A stretch of DNA of 64,000 nt from Lachnospiraceae bacterium (GTDB lineage: Bacteria; Bacillota; Clostridia; Lachnospirales; Lachnospiraceae). The position numbers were made by a program, and so were the translations under genes. How positions within the stretch are numbered: the stretch's first letter is position 1; every line of letters begins with the position of its first letter. The stretch covers positions 115,434-179,433 of the forward strand of contig JAFQOW010000040.1 in the NCBI GenBank assembly GCA_017412055.1, given 5' to 3'. The notes under the pieces are model-generated. The model was not told the origin of the DNA, searched no databases, and was given only the letters and a program-made list of their open reading frames with translations. This document shows positions 1 through 8,657 of the stretch, piece by piece.

Positions 1-312
1 TAAGATATCTTCATTTATAACTCTTACATTATCATATTCCTTTAATGTATCATTCTCTAAGATAGGTATAAGATTCTTATCAATCTCTACCGCGATAACC
101 TTCCTTGCCGATTCACAAAGATACTGTGTCATCGTTCCAATTCCAGGACCTACCTCGAGAATCATATCATCCTTTGTAATACCTGAAGCAGAAATTATTT
201 TATCAAGAACCCTTGTATCTATAAGGAAGTTCTGACCATATCTTTTCTGAAACATAAAATTATATTTTTGTAATATGGCAATTGTATTTTGTGGTATTCC
301 TAATGTAGCCAT
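1..312 (-). CDS. rsmA: 16S rRNA dimethyladenosine transferase RsmA (KsgA), N-terminal part, cut by window edge
   Basis: The reverse complement encodes the first 104 residues of an RsmA/KsgA-type methyltransferase, which dimethylates two adenines near the 3' end of 16S rRNA using S-adenosylmethionine. It shows the family N-terminus ending in QKRYGQNFLID (roughly residues 22-32) and the SAM-binding motif LEVGPGIGTMTQYL, followed by an acidic VEIDKN strand. The start is an ATG at 312 behind a CCTCCT complement (AGGAGG) at 317-322. It lies 9 bp downstream of tatD in the same direction, so it probably ends the metG-tatD-rsmA operon. The C-terminal two thirds lie outside the window. Confidence 0.93.
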   Translation of the reverse strand, partial: MATLGIPQNTIAILQKYNFMFQKRYGQNFLIDTRVLDKIISASGITKDDMILEVGPGIGTMTQYLCESARKVIAVEIDKNLIPILENDTLKEYDNVRVINEDIL

Positions 313-321
313 AAAACCTCC

Positions 322-1095
322 TTATCTTGCTATCTTATAAACTCTAAATGCATTTTCTCTAGTTGCCCTTATAACCTCTTCCACAGAAATATTTTTAATC
401 TCTGCTAGTTTTTCTGCTACATACTTTATATTTCCTGAGTGGTTTCTTTTGCCTCTAAATGGCTCTGGCGAAAGGTAAGGACAATCCGTCTCCAATACAA
501 GCTGGTCTAATGGTGCATACTCCACCACTTCCTTAAGCTTCTTTCCATTCTTAAAAGTAAGAACACCTCCGATGCCAAGCATAAAGCCCATATCCAAAAA
601 TTCTCTAGCACATTCCACGCCATAGGAAAAGCAATGAATTATTCCACCATTTTCATAAGCTTTTGTACTCTTAATTATGTCCATAGTATCTGCATAGGCA
701 TCTCTTGAATGTACATTTATAGGCTTATTTATCTCATTAGCAAGATTTAACTGAGCCTCAAACCATTTTTTCTGTATGCTTCTTTCTGGTTCATCCCAAT
801 AATAATCAAGTCCGATTTCACCTACTGCCACACACTTATTATGCATAGCCATTCCCTTAATCTTATCAAAATTACCATCTATCTCCAAATCAAGAGCATC
901 ACTAGGATGTATTCCTGCAAGAAAATACATAAAATCATATTTTTCTGCCAATGCAAGCGAATCGTAGCAACCTTTAAGGGATGCAGAGGCATTTACTATA
1001 GCCTCCACACCTTTTTCCCTCATTGATAAAAGTAACTCGTCTCTATCCTCATCAAAACGATCATCATCGTAATGTGCATGTGTATCGATAATCAT
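322..1095 (-). CDS. tatD: TatD family metal-dependent hydrolase (DNase)
   Basis: A 257-residue amidohydrolase-fold enzyme of the TatD/YabD family, presumed to be a divalent-metal 3'-5' DNase or phosphodiesterase in the cytoplasm. Metal-binding signatures are visible in order: IDTHAHYDDDRFD near the N-terminus, GEIGLDYYWD, VHSRDA, IHCFS and LETDCPYLSPEP. Length is normal for the family. The ATG at 1095 overlaps the metG stop by one base (TAATG), which implies translational coupling. A TTG at 1101 with AGGAAG six bases upstream is an alternative start that adds two residues. Gene order metG-tatD-rsmA matches the Bacillus metS-dayD-ksgA arrangement. Confidence 0.92.
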   Translation of the reverse strand: MIIDTHAHYDDDRFDEDRDELLLSMREKGVEAIVNASASLKGCYDSLALAEKYDFMYFLAGIHPSDALDLEIDGNFDKIKGMAMHNKCVAVGEIGLDYYWDEPERSIQKKWFEAQLNLANEINKPINVHSRDAYADTMDIIKSTKAYENGGIIHCFSYGVECAREFLDMGFMLGIGGVLTFKNGKKLKEVVEYAPLDQLVLETDCPYLSPEPFRGKRNHSGNIKYVAEKLAEIKNISVEEVIRATRENAFRVYKIAR

Positions 1096-3044
1096 TAGCA
1101 AATCTCGCTTCCTGGAAGAATATCCTTATCCACTGTAAGTACCGATAGGTTTCCATCATTGTCAGAAGCAGCAAGTATCATACCCTCTGATAATACACCA
1201 CAAATCTTTACTGGCTTGAGGTTTGTGATAACTGCAACCTTCTTACCTACCATATCTTCTGGCTTATAATGAGCTGCGATACCAGATACAATCTGACGTA
1301 CCTCACTACCTACTCTAATCTGTGAGCAGAGAAGCTTCTTAGCCTTTGGAACTGGCTCACATTTAAGAACCTCACCAACTCTTAACTGAACCTTTGCAAA
1401 ATCATCAATAGAGATTTCTGCCTTTGGCTCTACCTCTGGGTAACTAACCTCTGGCTCTGCGTTGGCTGCTCTCATAGCCTCTACCTTCTCTAAAACTTCA
1501 TTTATATCTAATCTTGCAAATAAGATTTCTGGCTTTTCTGTAACCTTATTTCCTGATGGATATTTTCCAAATGTATCAAGGTCCTCTAAGCCTCTCTTAG
1601 AAGCATTTAACTGATTTAAGATTTTCTCTGCTGTCTCTGGCATAAATGATTCTAAAAGTGTAGTTCCAATGCAGATACTCTCCACAAGGTTGTAAAGAAC
1701 TGTCTTAAGTCTATCATTAGACGCCTCATCTTTAGCAAGAGCCCAAGGCATTGTCTCATCGATATATTTATTACATCTTTTAAATAATGTAAATACCTCT
1801 GTGATAGCATCAGCCACACGAAGCTTATCCATCTTCGCCTCAACCTTACCTGCTGCCTCTAATGCACACTTCTTTAAATCCTCATCAAAGCCTTCTGTAT
1901 CATGAACCTCAGTATTTGTAACCTCACCGCCGTGATATTTATTAATCATTGAAACTGTTCTATTTACAAGGTTTCCAAGTGTATTAGCAAGCTCTGAATT
2001 AAGTCTTTCAACTAAAAGCTCCCATGTGATTACACCATCATTTTCAAATGGCATCTCATGAAGTACAAAATAACGAACCGCGTCTACTCCGAAGAAATCT
2101 GCTAAATCATCAGCATATAAAACATTTCCCTTTGACTTACTCATCTTTCCATCGCCCTGAAGAAGCCATGGATGACCAAATACCTGCTTAGGAAGTGGAA
2201 TATCTAAAGCCATAAGCATAATTGGCCAATAAATAGTATGGAATCTTAAGATATCCTTACCAATAAGGTGAAGGTCTGCTCTCCAATACTTCTTAAAGTT
2301 CTCATCATGATTTCCATCTACATCATATCCAAGACCTGTAATATAGTTTGATAATGCATCAATCCATACATAGATTACATGCTTATCATCGAAATCTACA
2401 GGAACGCCCCACTTAAATGAAGAACGTGATACACAAAGGTCCTGTAATCCGGCCTTGATAAAATTATTCATCATCTCATTCTTTCTTGACTCAGGCTGAA
2501 TAAACTCTGGATTTTCCTCGATGTGCTTGATAAGTCTATCTGTATATTTGCCAAGCTTGAAGAAATATGCCTCCTCCTTAGCTGGCTGACACTCTCTGCC
2601 ACAGTCAGGACACTTGCCATCTACAAGCTGCGAAGGTGTAAAAAATGACTCACAAGGAGTACAATACATTCCTTCATAATGTCCCTTATAGATATCGCCC
2701 TTATCATATAATTTCTTAAAAATCTTCTGCACCTGCTTCTCATGATATTCATCAGTTGTTCTGATAAACTTATCATATGAAGTATTCATTAAATCCCAAA
2801 TTCTCTTAATCTCACCAGATACATTGTCTACAAACTCCTTTGGAGTAATGCCCGCATCTGCTGCCTTAAGCTCAATCTTCTGTCCATGCTCATCTGTTCC
2901 TGTCTGGAAGAACACATCATATCCCTGCTGTCTTTTGAATCTAGCGATACTATCTGCAAGTACGATTTCATATGTGTTTCCAATGTGTGGCTTACCTGAT
3001 GTGTAAGCGATAGCTGTTGTAATGTAATAAGGTTTCTTATTCAT
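1095..3044 (-). CDS. metG: Methionyl-tRNA synthetase
   Basis: A 649-residue class I aminoacyl-tRNA synthetase that charges tRNA-Met. Visible motifs are the HIGH-type KPHIGNTYE near residue 20, a zinc knuckle CTPCESFF with CPDCGREC around residues 128-150, the catalytic loop GKMSKSKGN near residue 300, the anticodon-binding helical region, and a C-terminal EMAP/Arc1p-like tRNA-binding OB domain (about residues 545-649). The ATG at 3044 has a GGAGG site nine bases upstream. The gene lies directly behind a T-box leader, so expression is predicted to rise when tRNA-Met is uncharged. It is coupled to tatD at the 3' end. Confidence 0.97.
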   Translation of the reverse strand: MNKKPYYITTAIAYTSGKPHIGNTYEIVLADSIARFKRQQGYDVFFQTGTDEHGQKIELKAADAGITPKEFVDNVSGEIKRIWDLMNTSYDKFIRTTDEYHEKQVQKIFKKLYDKGDIYKGHYEGMYCTPCESFFTPSQLVDGKCPDCGRECQPAKEEAYFFKLGKYTDRLIKHIEENPEFIQPESRKNEMMNNFIKAGLQDLCVSRSSFKWGVPVDFDDKHVIYVWIDALSNYITGLGYDVDGNHDENFKKYWRADLHLIGKDILRFHTIYWPIMLMALDIPLPKQVFGHPWLLQGDGKMSKSKGNVLYADDLADFFGVDAVRYFVLHEMPFENDGVITWELLVERLNSELANTLGNLVNRTVSMINKYHGGEVTNTEVHDTEGFDEDLKKCALEAAGKVEAKMDKLRVADAITEVFTLFKRCNKYIDETMPWALAKDEASNDRLKTVLYNLVESICIGTTLLESFMPETAEKILNQLNASKRGLEDLDTFGKYPSGNKVTEKPEILFARLDINEVLEKVEAMRAANAEPEVSYPEVEPKAEISIDDFAKVQLRVGEVLKCEPVPKAKKLLCSQIRVGSEVRQIVSGIAAHYKPEDMVGKKVAVITNLKPVKICGVLSEGMILAASDNDGNLSVLTVDKDILPGSEIC

Positions 3045-3071
3045 ATTAATTCCTCCATTCTCTTATAAGAC

Positions 3072-3109
3072 AAAAACTCCCGTCTTTATAATTAATATAA
3101 AGACGGGAG
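3072..3109 (-). terminator. Intrinsic terminator of the metG T-box
   Basis: A 14-bp stem (CTCCCGTCTTTATA with its complement, 3078-3109) with a short AT loop is followed on the minus strand by a T-run. It competes with the T-box antiterminator and is the expected off state of the leader. Confidence 0.88.
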
Positions 3110-3345
3110 ATAATCTCACGTGGTACCACTTTACTTTCATAGATGACTCACATCATCTACCTTAGCGACTGCCATCACAGTCTTACTTATTAACGGTAGT
3201 AAACCGTCGCAGCCTAACCCATCGGCTCAGTGCGCAGCTCCAAGACCATCTTCATCTCAACCTCTATGACTCCTTCTCAGCTAACGGAGCTCTCTTTACA
3301 TATACTTTGAAACTACTCTTCTCTTCATTGCCTTTATCATATTTA
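3072..3345 (-). promoter_or_regulatory. T-box leader (predicted tRNA-Met sensing) upstream of metG
   Basis: The minus-strand leader between the promoter near 3353-3381 and metG contains the T-box core AAAGTGGTACCACGTGAG (about 3115-3132), which can form the antiterminator, followed by a strong intrinsic terminator. Upstream lies a long stem I-like region, with an ATG triplet in an AGATGAAGATGG context (about 3247-3258) as a plausible specifier codon. Assignment to methionine follows from the downstream gene and this triplet. The secondary structure was judged by eye only. Confidence 0.9.
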
Positions 3346-3352
3346 TAATGGT

Positions 3353-3381
3353 AGTTTAGTTATATTATTAATTTTTGTCAA
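3353..3381 (-). promoter_or_regulatory. Probable sigma-A promoter of the metG T-box transcript
   Basis: On the minus strand a TTGACA (3381-3376) is separated by 17 bases from TAAACT (3358-3353), placing the start near 3346, just before the T-box leader. The -35 element overlaps the stop codon of the preceding ABC permease gene. Confidence 0.55.
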
Positions 3382-4385
3382 TGATTTTTTTCCCTTTTTA
3401 TTAATATTCCTATAATCCCCATAAAAATCAATATATATACCATTACAATAATAAACACTAAACTTGTATTAATTAAAGGATAAGCTTTAAGTCCCGCTGT
3501 AAGTGTCCATTCTGAATCTGTAATCACACTAGGCAAATAGACCACGCCAAGAGCAACTCCAATAGTCATCATATACTTATGCGTCAATATAGCTATTACA
3601 CTTATCAGTAAAGCCACCAAAACAGTATACATCATCCTAATACCAATGCTTGTTAACAAATATCCCCATATGCTTCCAGAGAATTTTGCATTTTCCATAC
3701 TTTTAAGACTACTAATATGACTATGCATATCTCCTAAGTCCAGATAAAAATATTTTATCAGGAACTCAGCTACATAAAATACAGCACCAAGTACAATTGC
3801 TATAATCACAACAATCCTCAATCGCCTGCACAGTAGACGGTCCTTGCCATCTTTTGAAGAACGAATCATATATACAGTATTAGCAGAATAATCCTCGTTA
3901 AACAATACGGCAATAACTAGTATTAACGAAAGCAGCAACGGTATATTTACACTCATATTTACGATGTAGTCATCCACATCAATGTCATAAAAATATGATG
4001 GCGTATTTTCACACCCAGCGTAATACTCAGTTTTTTCAACTATATATTCAAATGTTTTAATTCTACCTTTCGCCAAAGATGCTTCCGAAGATAATTCTCT
4101 ATATTCCTTAGCAGAAATAAGCTTGTCCTTATACTGCTTGTCATATAAACTGCTGTTTGAAATATGCTCCTTCAGACGACTATATTCTTCAAACACATAA
4201 CTACGTTTTTCCTGTGTATACTCACCTTCGAGATAATCCATATAATATTTATATACGTCTGTACTAAATCCCTCAAACATAATCGTATCTATCTTCATAG
4301 CCATTATGCTACTTAATATAAACATACCTAGGATTACTGCCATGATTTTGATATTACCAAATACCTTCAATAACTCATATCTCAT
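3378..4385 (-). CDS. ABC-2-like membrane protein, permease subunit of an exporter
   Basis: A 335-residue integral membrane protein with an N-terminal TM segment (about residues 12-30), a roughly 110-residue extracytoplasmic loop rich in charged residues, and then five hydrophobic segments in the C-terminal half (about 145-330). This matches the layout of ABC-2-type permeases that lack their own ATPase. The start overlaps the ATPase gene stop by four bases, so they are translationally coupled. With the 376-aa membrane protein at 5092-6222 it probably forms the channel of a heteromeric exporter. The substrate is unknown; peptide or antibiotic export or resistance is common for such sets. Confidence 0.75.
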   Translation of the reverse strand: MRYELLKVFGNIKIMAVILGMFILSSIMAMKIDTIMFEGFSTDVYKYYMDYLEGEYTQEKRSYVFEEYSRLKEHISNSSLYDKQYKDKLISAKEYRELSSEASLAKGRIKTFEYIVEKTEYYAGCENTPSYFYDIDVDDYIVNMSVNIPLLLSLILVIAVLFNEDYSANTVYMIRSSKDGKDRLLCRRLRIVVIIAIVLGAVFYVAEFLIKYFYLDLGDMHSHISSLKSMENAKFSGSIWGYLLTSIGIRMMYTVLVALLISVIAILTHKYMMTIGVALGVVYLPSVITDSEWTLTAGLKAYPLINTSLVFIIVMVYILIFMGIIGILIKREKNH

Positions 4386-5092
4386 ACTATATCCTCTCCA
4401 AAGAATTTCATATACTGCTCTTCCACAGATGTCTTTTCCAATATATTATCCGTTGAATCAGAAAGCACTATATTTCCATTCTTTAAAAATATAAGATAAT
4501 CTGCAATATCTTCCACATCAGAAACAATATGCGTAGAAAGAATAATTGTTTTTTCACTAGCCAGACCTCTTAATAACTCTCTAAAATTAATACGTTCCTT
4601 AGGATCTAACCCCACAGTTGGTTCATCTAATATAAGTACATCTGGATTTGCTATAAGCGCTACAGCTATGCCAAGTCTCTGCTTCATTCCACCTGAAAAT
4701 GTCTTTACCTTTTGCTTAGCATTTTCACTGAGATTTACAGCTTTTAAAACATTCTCTATTCTCTCTTTGTACTCTTTCTTTGGAACCCCGCGCAAATTTG
4801 CAAAATACTCCAAAGTCATATCTGCTGTAAAATTATCATAATAACCTACATGCTGTGGCAAATATCCTATATGACTTCTGTATTTTTCCTTAAGCTTGTA
4901 TATGCTTACGCCATCATATAAAACATCACCTTTAGAAGGCTTAAGTACATCTGCGATTATATTCATCATCGTCGATTTGCCAGCCCCATTAGGTCCCAAC
5001 AGGCCATAAATTCCTTTTTCAAACTTCATAGAAAAATTATGTAGTACTTCTTTTTCTTTATATGATTTACATACATTTACTAATTCTAACAT
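4382..5092 (-). CDS. ABC transporter ATP-binding protein
   Basis: A 236-residue ATPase of the CcmA/drug-exporter type. Visible are Walker A GPNGAGKSTMMN near residue 35, the Q-loop YLPQHVGYY, signature FSGGMKQRLGIA, Walker B VLILDEPTVGLD and the switch histidine in ILSTHI. It lies between two membrane-protein genes and overlaps or abuts both, so the three genes form one transporter. The lipoprotein gene at 6237-7271 leads the same operon. Confidence 0.92.
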   Translation of the reverse strand: MLELVNVCKSYKEKEVLHNFSMKFEKGIYGLLGPNGAGKSTMMNIIADVLKPSKGDVLYDGVSIYKLKEKYRSHIGYLPQHVGYYDNFTADMTLEYFANLRGVPKKEYKERIENVLKAVNLSENAKQKVKTFSGGMKQRLGIAVALIANPDVLILDEPTVGLDPKERINFRELLRGLASEKTIILSTHIVSDVEDIADYLIFLKNGNIVLSDSTDNILEKTSVEEQYMKFFGEDIV

Positions 5093-6222
5093 TATCTATC
5101 CCTCTTCCTGTACACTATATAGCCTGCATATGCTACTGCCACGACAAATATTATGTTTATAAATATATTTACATACACCATATCTACTGGATAATCAAAC
5201 ACATTTACAGGCATATATCGCTCTGTATAATATCCACTATTATTTATTAATCCCATACAAGTGTACTTCTTAAACATAATATATCTCTCATATCTAGACT
5301 GAATAACACTCTCCCCTAAAGGACTATAATTTGCATTATAAGAACACAACAAATATCCGCCAACCATAATTACAGAGCTAATTATTACAGGAATAATGCT
5401 TTTCTTAAACCAAAGAGAAACCACCGCACTACATATTCCTATGACAATTAATCCAATAGCTTTTAATACAACAGTCACAATCACATATTCTAGCAATGAG
5501 ATAATGTAAGGTGCCTCTATATACTCTCCATAATATTGAATTGGTAGCTTCCATATATAACTGTCACCACTAACCACACAATAGGCACATATGCATACAT
5601 GAGTTATAATAGATATTCCAATCGCCACTCCTACTATGCAAGCAATTTTCCTAACATATGTTTTAAGACGACCTGCTGATGAAGAAAACACCAATTTATG
5701 CGTATTTACCCCATGCTCTAATGTAAAAATATAAGATGCCACAAATATTACAAGCATAATGCTTATAATATCCTCCACAAACTGCCAGCGTACCATTCCA
5801 ACTATTCTATCAAATTTGCTTGGTTCAACAATTTCAAGCTGTGGTGTATCTTCATATATCTTCTCAATCCTACTATTAACTCTAGATATATATGTGTCTG
5901 AACTTTTTTTGAGACGCTTAGCTGCCTTTACGATACTATCTCTATACTCTAAGATATTATTGCATTTTTCTGCTTCCCCACAAACTGAGAGATACATAAA
6001 AAATTCATCTTCACCTTGATTAGCATTTGCAAATTTCTCCCTAAGTCTCTCAAGCTTTTCCTCTGTATATTTTCCCTTGTATGCCTCGTCTACCATATTT
6101 ACATACTCTGGTAAATTAGAATTAATGTTTTCATATCCATAATACAGGGATACAAATATTAGCACTAGCAAGCCCAGCAGCATTATCTTATTTCCCCAAA
6201 GCTTTCTTATCTCATATCCCAT
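5092..6222 (-). CDS. ABC-2-like membrane protein, second permease subunit
   Basis: A 376-residue protein with one N-terminal TM segment (about residues 13-30), a long hydrophilic loop (about 35-140) with charged helices, and five further TM segments in the C-terminal half. The architecture is the same as the 335-aa protein at 3378-4385, which suggests the two are distant paralogues forming a heterodimeric channel. The stop touches the ATPase start codon. The substrate is not recognisable. Confidence 0.75.
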   Translation of the reverse strand: MGYEIRKLWGNKIMLLGLLVLIFVSLYYGYENINSNLPEYVNMVDEAYKGKYTEEKLERLREKFANANQGEDEFFMYLSVCGEAEKCNNILEYRDSIVKAAKRLKKSSDTYISRVNSRIEKIYEDTPQLEIVEPSKFDRIVGMVRWQFVEDIISIMLVIFVASYIFTLEHGVNTHKLVFSSSAGRLKTYVRKIACIVGVAIGISIITHVCICAYCVVSGDSYIWKLPIQYYGEYIEAPYIISLLEYVIVTVVLKAIGLIVIGICSAVVSLWFKKSIIPVIISSVIMVGGYLLCSYNANYSPLGESVIQSRYERYIMFKKYTCMGLINNSGYYTERYMPVNVFDYPVDMVYVNIFINIIFVVAVAYAGYIVYRKRDR

Positions 6223-6236
6223 TTGTTTTCACCTGC

Positions 6237-7271
6237 CTACTGAATATACACTTCCTTATAACCAGTTCCATCTATATTCATCATCGCAACACCCTTTTTC
6301 CCCTCTTCTAAAAACATATTGTATAGTTTATCTCCCACTTTTACCAAATTATCAGTTCCCATATATTTATTTGCTGTATATGTATATTTTATATTTCCTT
6401 CATAATCTAAAATAATCTTTTCTTTTTGTTCATCTATAATTTGATCACAATATATATATCCATCATATACAGAGAAAAACCAAATATTTTCCCCTATCTT
6501 CGTACTAGAATCATCTTTCAAGGAATATTTATAAAAGTCGTTATACTCATCTGCATAAAATAAATTATCTTTATCTGCTCCAGCAAATAGAACCTTATTT
6601 TCCCATTCTAATACTCCCTTTTCACCGGATTTAACATCTATATACGCTATCTGATACAAATCATTTATATAATAATACTTATTCTCATATAAATTTCCCC
6701 ACTGAAACTTTCCTACATCTCCATACCAGCACACTATATTAAAGTCCTTATCCAAAATATATGCATGCCTATGTCCCTCTACCTTCATATAATCATCATT
6801 TATAACAGAAATACTATATATCTCTGTTGATGAATCTAACTTTTTACTCTCTTCCAAATCCTCAGGGACAGGATTATCAAACACTACTTTACCTGTATCA
6901 CAATCTTTTATATATCCATAACCAACAATCTCTCCCTCATCTAAATCCGTTTCTCTATAACATTGATATAATTTACCACCGAACACAAAGTACTCACCCT
7001 CTCTAGATGCCGCCTTGCACTCTTCATTGTCATGCTTACAAGTAGCTATATCGCAGTTTATCATTAACTCGCCGTCTTTATCTAACCTATATACTTCTGT
7101 ATAATTAAAATATATATTTTCATCATCATATACTACACCTTTCGATGCCGCACCTTCTGTATGAAACATTTCACCTGTACCACCTAGATAATTGCGTTCT
7201 TTTCCATCTTTGTCAGAACAAGCGCATAACAGCAATGATGATGCTAATACTACAGAAATTACTCTTTTCAT
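6237..7271 (-). CDS. Lipoprotein, probable beta-propeller (DUF5050-like)
   Basis: A 344-residue exported lipoprotein with signal peptide and lipobox LLLCAC (Cys18). The mature part has repeated YxDxxNIYF- and DNLFYAD-type blocks, each ending in short beta-strand patterns, and a CKHDNEEC motif near residue 78. From memory such CKHD motifs recur in Lachnospiraceae proteins annotated with a DUF5050 propeller domain; this is family resemblance, not a search result. It is the first gene of the operon with the ABC exporter at 3378-6222 and may be its extracellular sensor or substrate-binding partner. It is preceded by a conserved promoter block shared with the gene at 7467-8456. Confidence 0.7.
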   Translation of the reverse strand: MKRVISVVLASSLLLCACSDKDGKERNYLGGTGEMFHTEGAASKGVVYDDENIYFNYTEVYRLDKDGELMINCDIATCKHDNEECKAASREGEYFVFGGKLYQCYRETDLDEGEIVGYGYIKDCDTGKVVFDNPVPEDLEESKKLDSSTEIYSISVINDDYMKVEGHRHAYILDKDFNIVCWYGDVGKFQWGNLYENKYYYINDLYQIAYIDVKSGEKGVLEWENKVLFAGADKDNLFYADEYNDFYKYSLKDDSSTKIGENIWFFSVYDGYIYCDQIIDEQKEKIILDYEGNIKYTYTANKYMGTDNLVKVGDKLYNMFLEEGKKGVAMMNIDGTGYKEVYIQ

Positions 7272-7324
7272 ATGCTAATTCCTCCTTAAAATAAATGTTT
7301 TTATAATTTCATACACATATCTCA

Positions 7325-7381
7325 TTTGTATATCTTATATATACACTACAATTCTTAAAAAAAACTTGTGATTTTTCTTAA
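7325..7381 (-). promoter_or_regulatory. Conserved promoter/operator block, copy 1
   Basis: About 54 bp upstream of the lipoprotein start, the minus strand carries TTAAGAAAAATCACAAG, a T-run, a second TTAAGAA, and a GTATATAT stretch. The same order and nearly the same spacing occurs at 8513-8571 in front of the next upstream gene. TTAAGAA-type repeats on either side suggest a shared regulator site. Confidence 0.55.
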
Positions 7382-7404
7382 GAATTTCTTAATAATTTAC
7401 AATA

Positions 7405-7443
7405 AAAAAGTTGTTTCGAGCAATCAAGCCCGCCACAACTTTT
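7405..7443 (-). terminator. Intrinsic terminator downstream of the 329-aa lipoprotein gene
   Basis: Complementary arms AAAAGTTGT and ACAACTTTT flank a 20-base loop, with a T-run on the minus strand. It separates the 7467-8456 gene from the ABC exporter operon. Confidence 0.7.
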
Positions 7444-7466
7444 CTCCTTGCCCCGTCTGCCCCTAT

Positions 7467-8456
7467 CTATTTCAACTTTTTATTGATATGCTCTAAAACT
7501 AACGCCTTATTCACTCTCTCTAGTTTACCATTCTCACCGTATGCTAATACTATTGCTGACATATGATGTTCACCTTCACCTAATTTAGATGTATCAATCT
7601 CCATATGTACCTGTTGTCTTTCGATCGTTTTTTCTATACGTAAACTAGCTTTACCATCAAACCCTTCATATAATTCCCCATCGTTAAATAACATAACAAC
7701 TATCTTTCCACCATAATGACTATCTGACATAAAATACCACTTATTATCATTGTCTTGTAATATATAATCCGTTACAATACCATTGTACTCGCATATTTCA
7801 TCAATTTCTTTTCCATATATATTTTTTGCTGTATCGTAGCAATAACCTTTATCACAAAAATCTTCATCCTTTATATCTGTTTTCTCCACAGTTGATATTA
7901 TCTTTTTTTTACATTCTCCAACAATTATTTCATCTACAACTTGTCTATATTCATCTAAAACAGGCACTAATAAAAAAGTCCATTCTTTTTCCTCTCCTTT
8001 TTCAAGATTATATGCAGAAAAACCAACTAATTTTCTAGTAATCACTGAATTTTCAAAAACTAAATTATGTACAATTTTTTCTTCTGAGCCATCTATTGTA
8101 AATGGTATTAATTCTTTATCAACAACCATCATAACCATTGCTTTTATAACTTCATTTTTGTTACTGCCACTTTCTATGGACATATCTATGCCAAGTTCTA
8201 TTTTGCTACCATCATAATTGATTACATCATCTAAAAATGAGCTATATCTTACCTCTCCAGTAATCTCGTCTATATTTACTTTATTAATATTCAAAAATAT
8301 TCCCATACCTGCATTTGGATCAACATAATGACCTCCGCTCACCTCACTGGTGCTCTCTGTTAACACTTCAGTATTATCTTCAACTTTCTCCGGTTTCTTG
8401 TCGCATCCACACAAAAACGTTAATATGATTATTAAGCAACATATTATTTTCTTCAT
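7467..8456 (-). CDS. Lipoprotein of unknown function
   Basis: A 329-residue exported protein with signal peptide and lipobox FLCGCDKK (Cys18), a Thr/Ser/Glu-rich linker, and a mature part with no family I recognise. Predicted content is mostly beta strand. The C-terminal third (SLRIEKTIERQQVHMEID to HHMSAIVLAY) resembles an immunoglobulin-like fold by its strand pattern only. It forms a single-gene unit with its own terminator. Its promoter block is nearly identical to that of the neighbouring ABC/lipoprotein operon, so the two are probably co-regulated and functionally linked. Confidence 0.7.
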   Translation of the reverse strand: MKKIICCLIIILTFLCGCDKKPEKVEDNTEVLTESTSEVSGGHYVDPNAGMGIFLNINKVNIDEITGEVRYSSFLDDVINYDGSKIELGIDMSIESGSNKNEVIKAMVMMVVDKELIPFTIDGSEEKIVHNLVFENSVITRKLVGFSAYNLEKGEEKEWTFLLVPVLDEYRQVVDEIIVGECKKKIISTVEKTDIKDEDFCDKGYCYDTAKNIYGKEIDEICEYNGIVTDYILQDNDNKWYFMSDSHYGGKIVVMLFNDGELYEGFDGKASLRIEKTIERQQVHMEIDTSKLGEGEHHMSAIVLAYGENGKLERVNKALVLEHINKKLK

Positions 8457-8512
8457 ATTATTATCCTCCCTTATGTTTTACAAATTAATTTCTCGATTCT
8501 TATATAATAAAG

Positions 8513-8571
8513 TCATCTATATAAAATATATACAATACATTTCTTAAGAAAAACTTGTGATTTTTCTTAAT
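8513..8571 (-). promoter_or_regulatory. Conserved promoter/operator block, copy 2
   Basis: The block has the same elements as 7325-7381: TTAAGAAAAATCACAAG, T-run, CTTAAGAA, TGTATATAT. It sits about 57 bp before the start codon. An additional TTAAGAAAAA lies immediately upstream, giving direct repeats about 12 bp apart. Confidence 0.55.
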
Positions 8572-8594
8572 TTTTTCTTAATTTTTCACAAAAA

Positions 8595-8628
8595 AAGATT
8601 GTTATAGGAACCAAACCTACAACAACCT
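8595..8628 (-). terminator. Intrinsic terminator of the DHH phosphoesterase operon
   Basis: A 14-bp imperfect stem (8595-8608 with 8615-8628) is followed by a T-run on the minus strand, 30-60 bp after the stop of the DHH gene. Confidence 0.8.
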
Positions 8629-8657
8629 TTTCTTCATATTTTTAAATTATACAGTTT

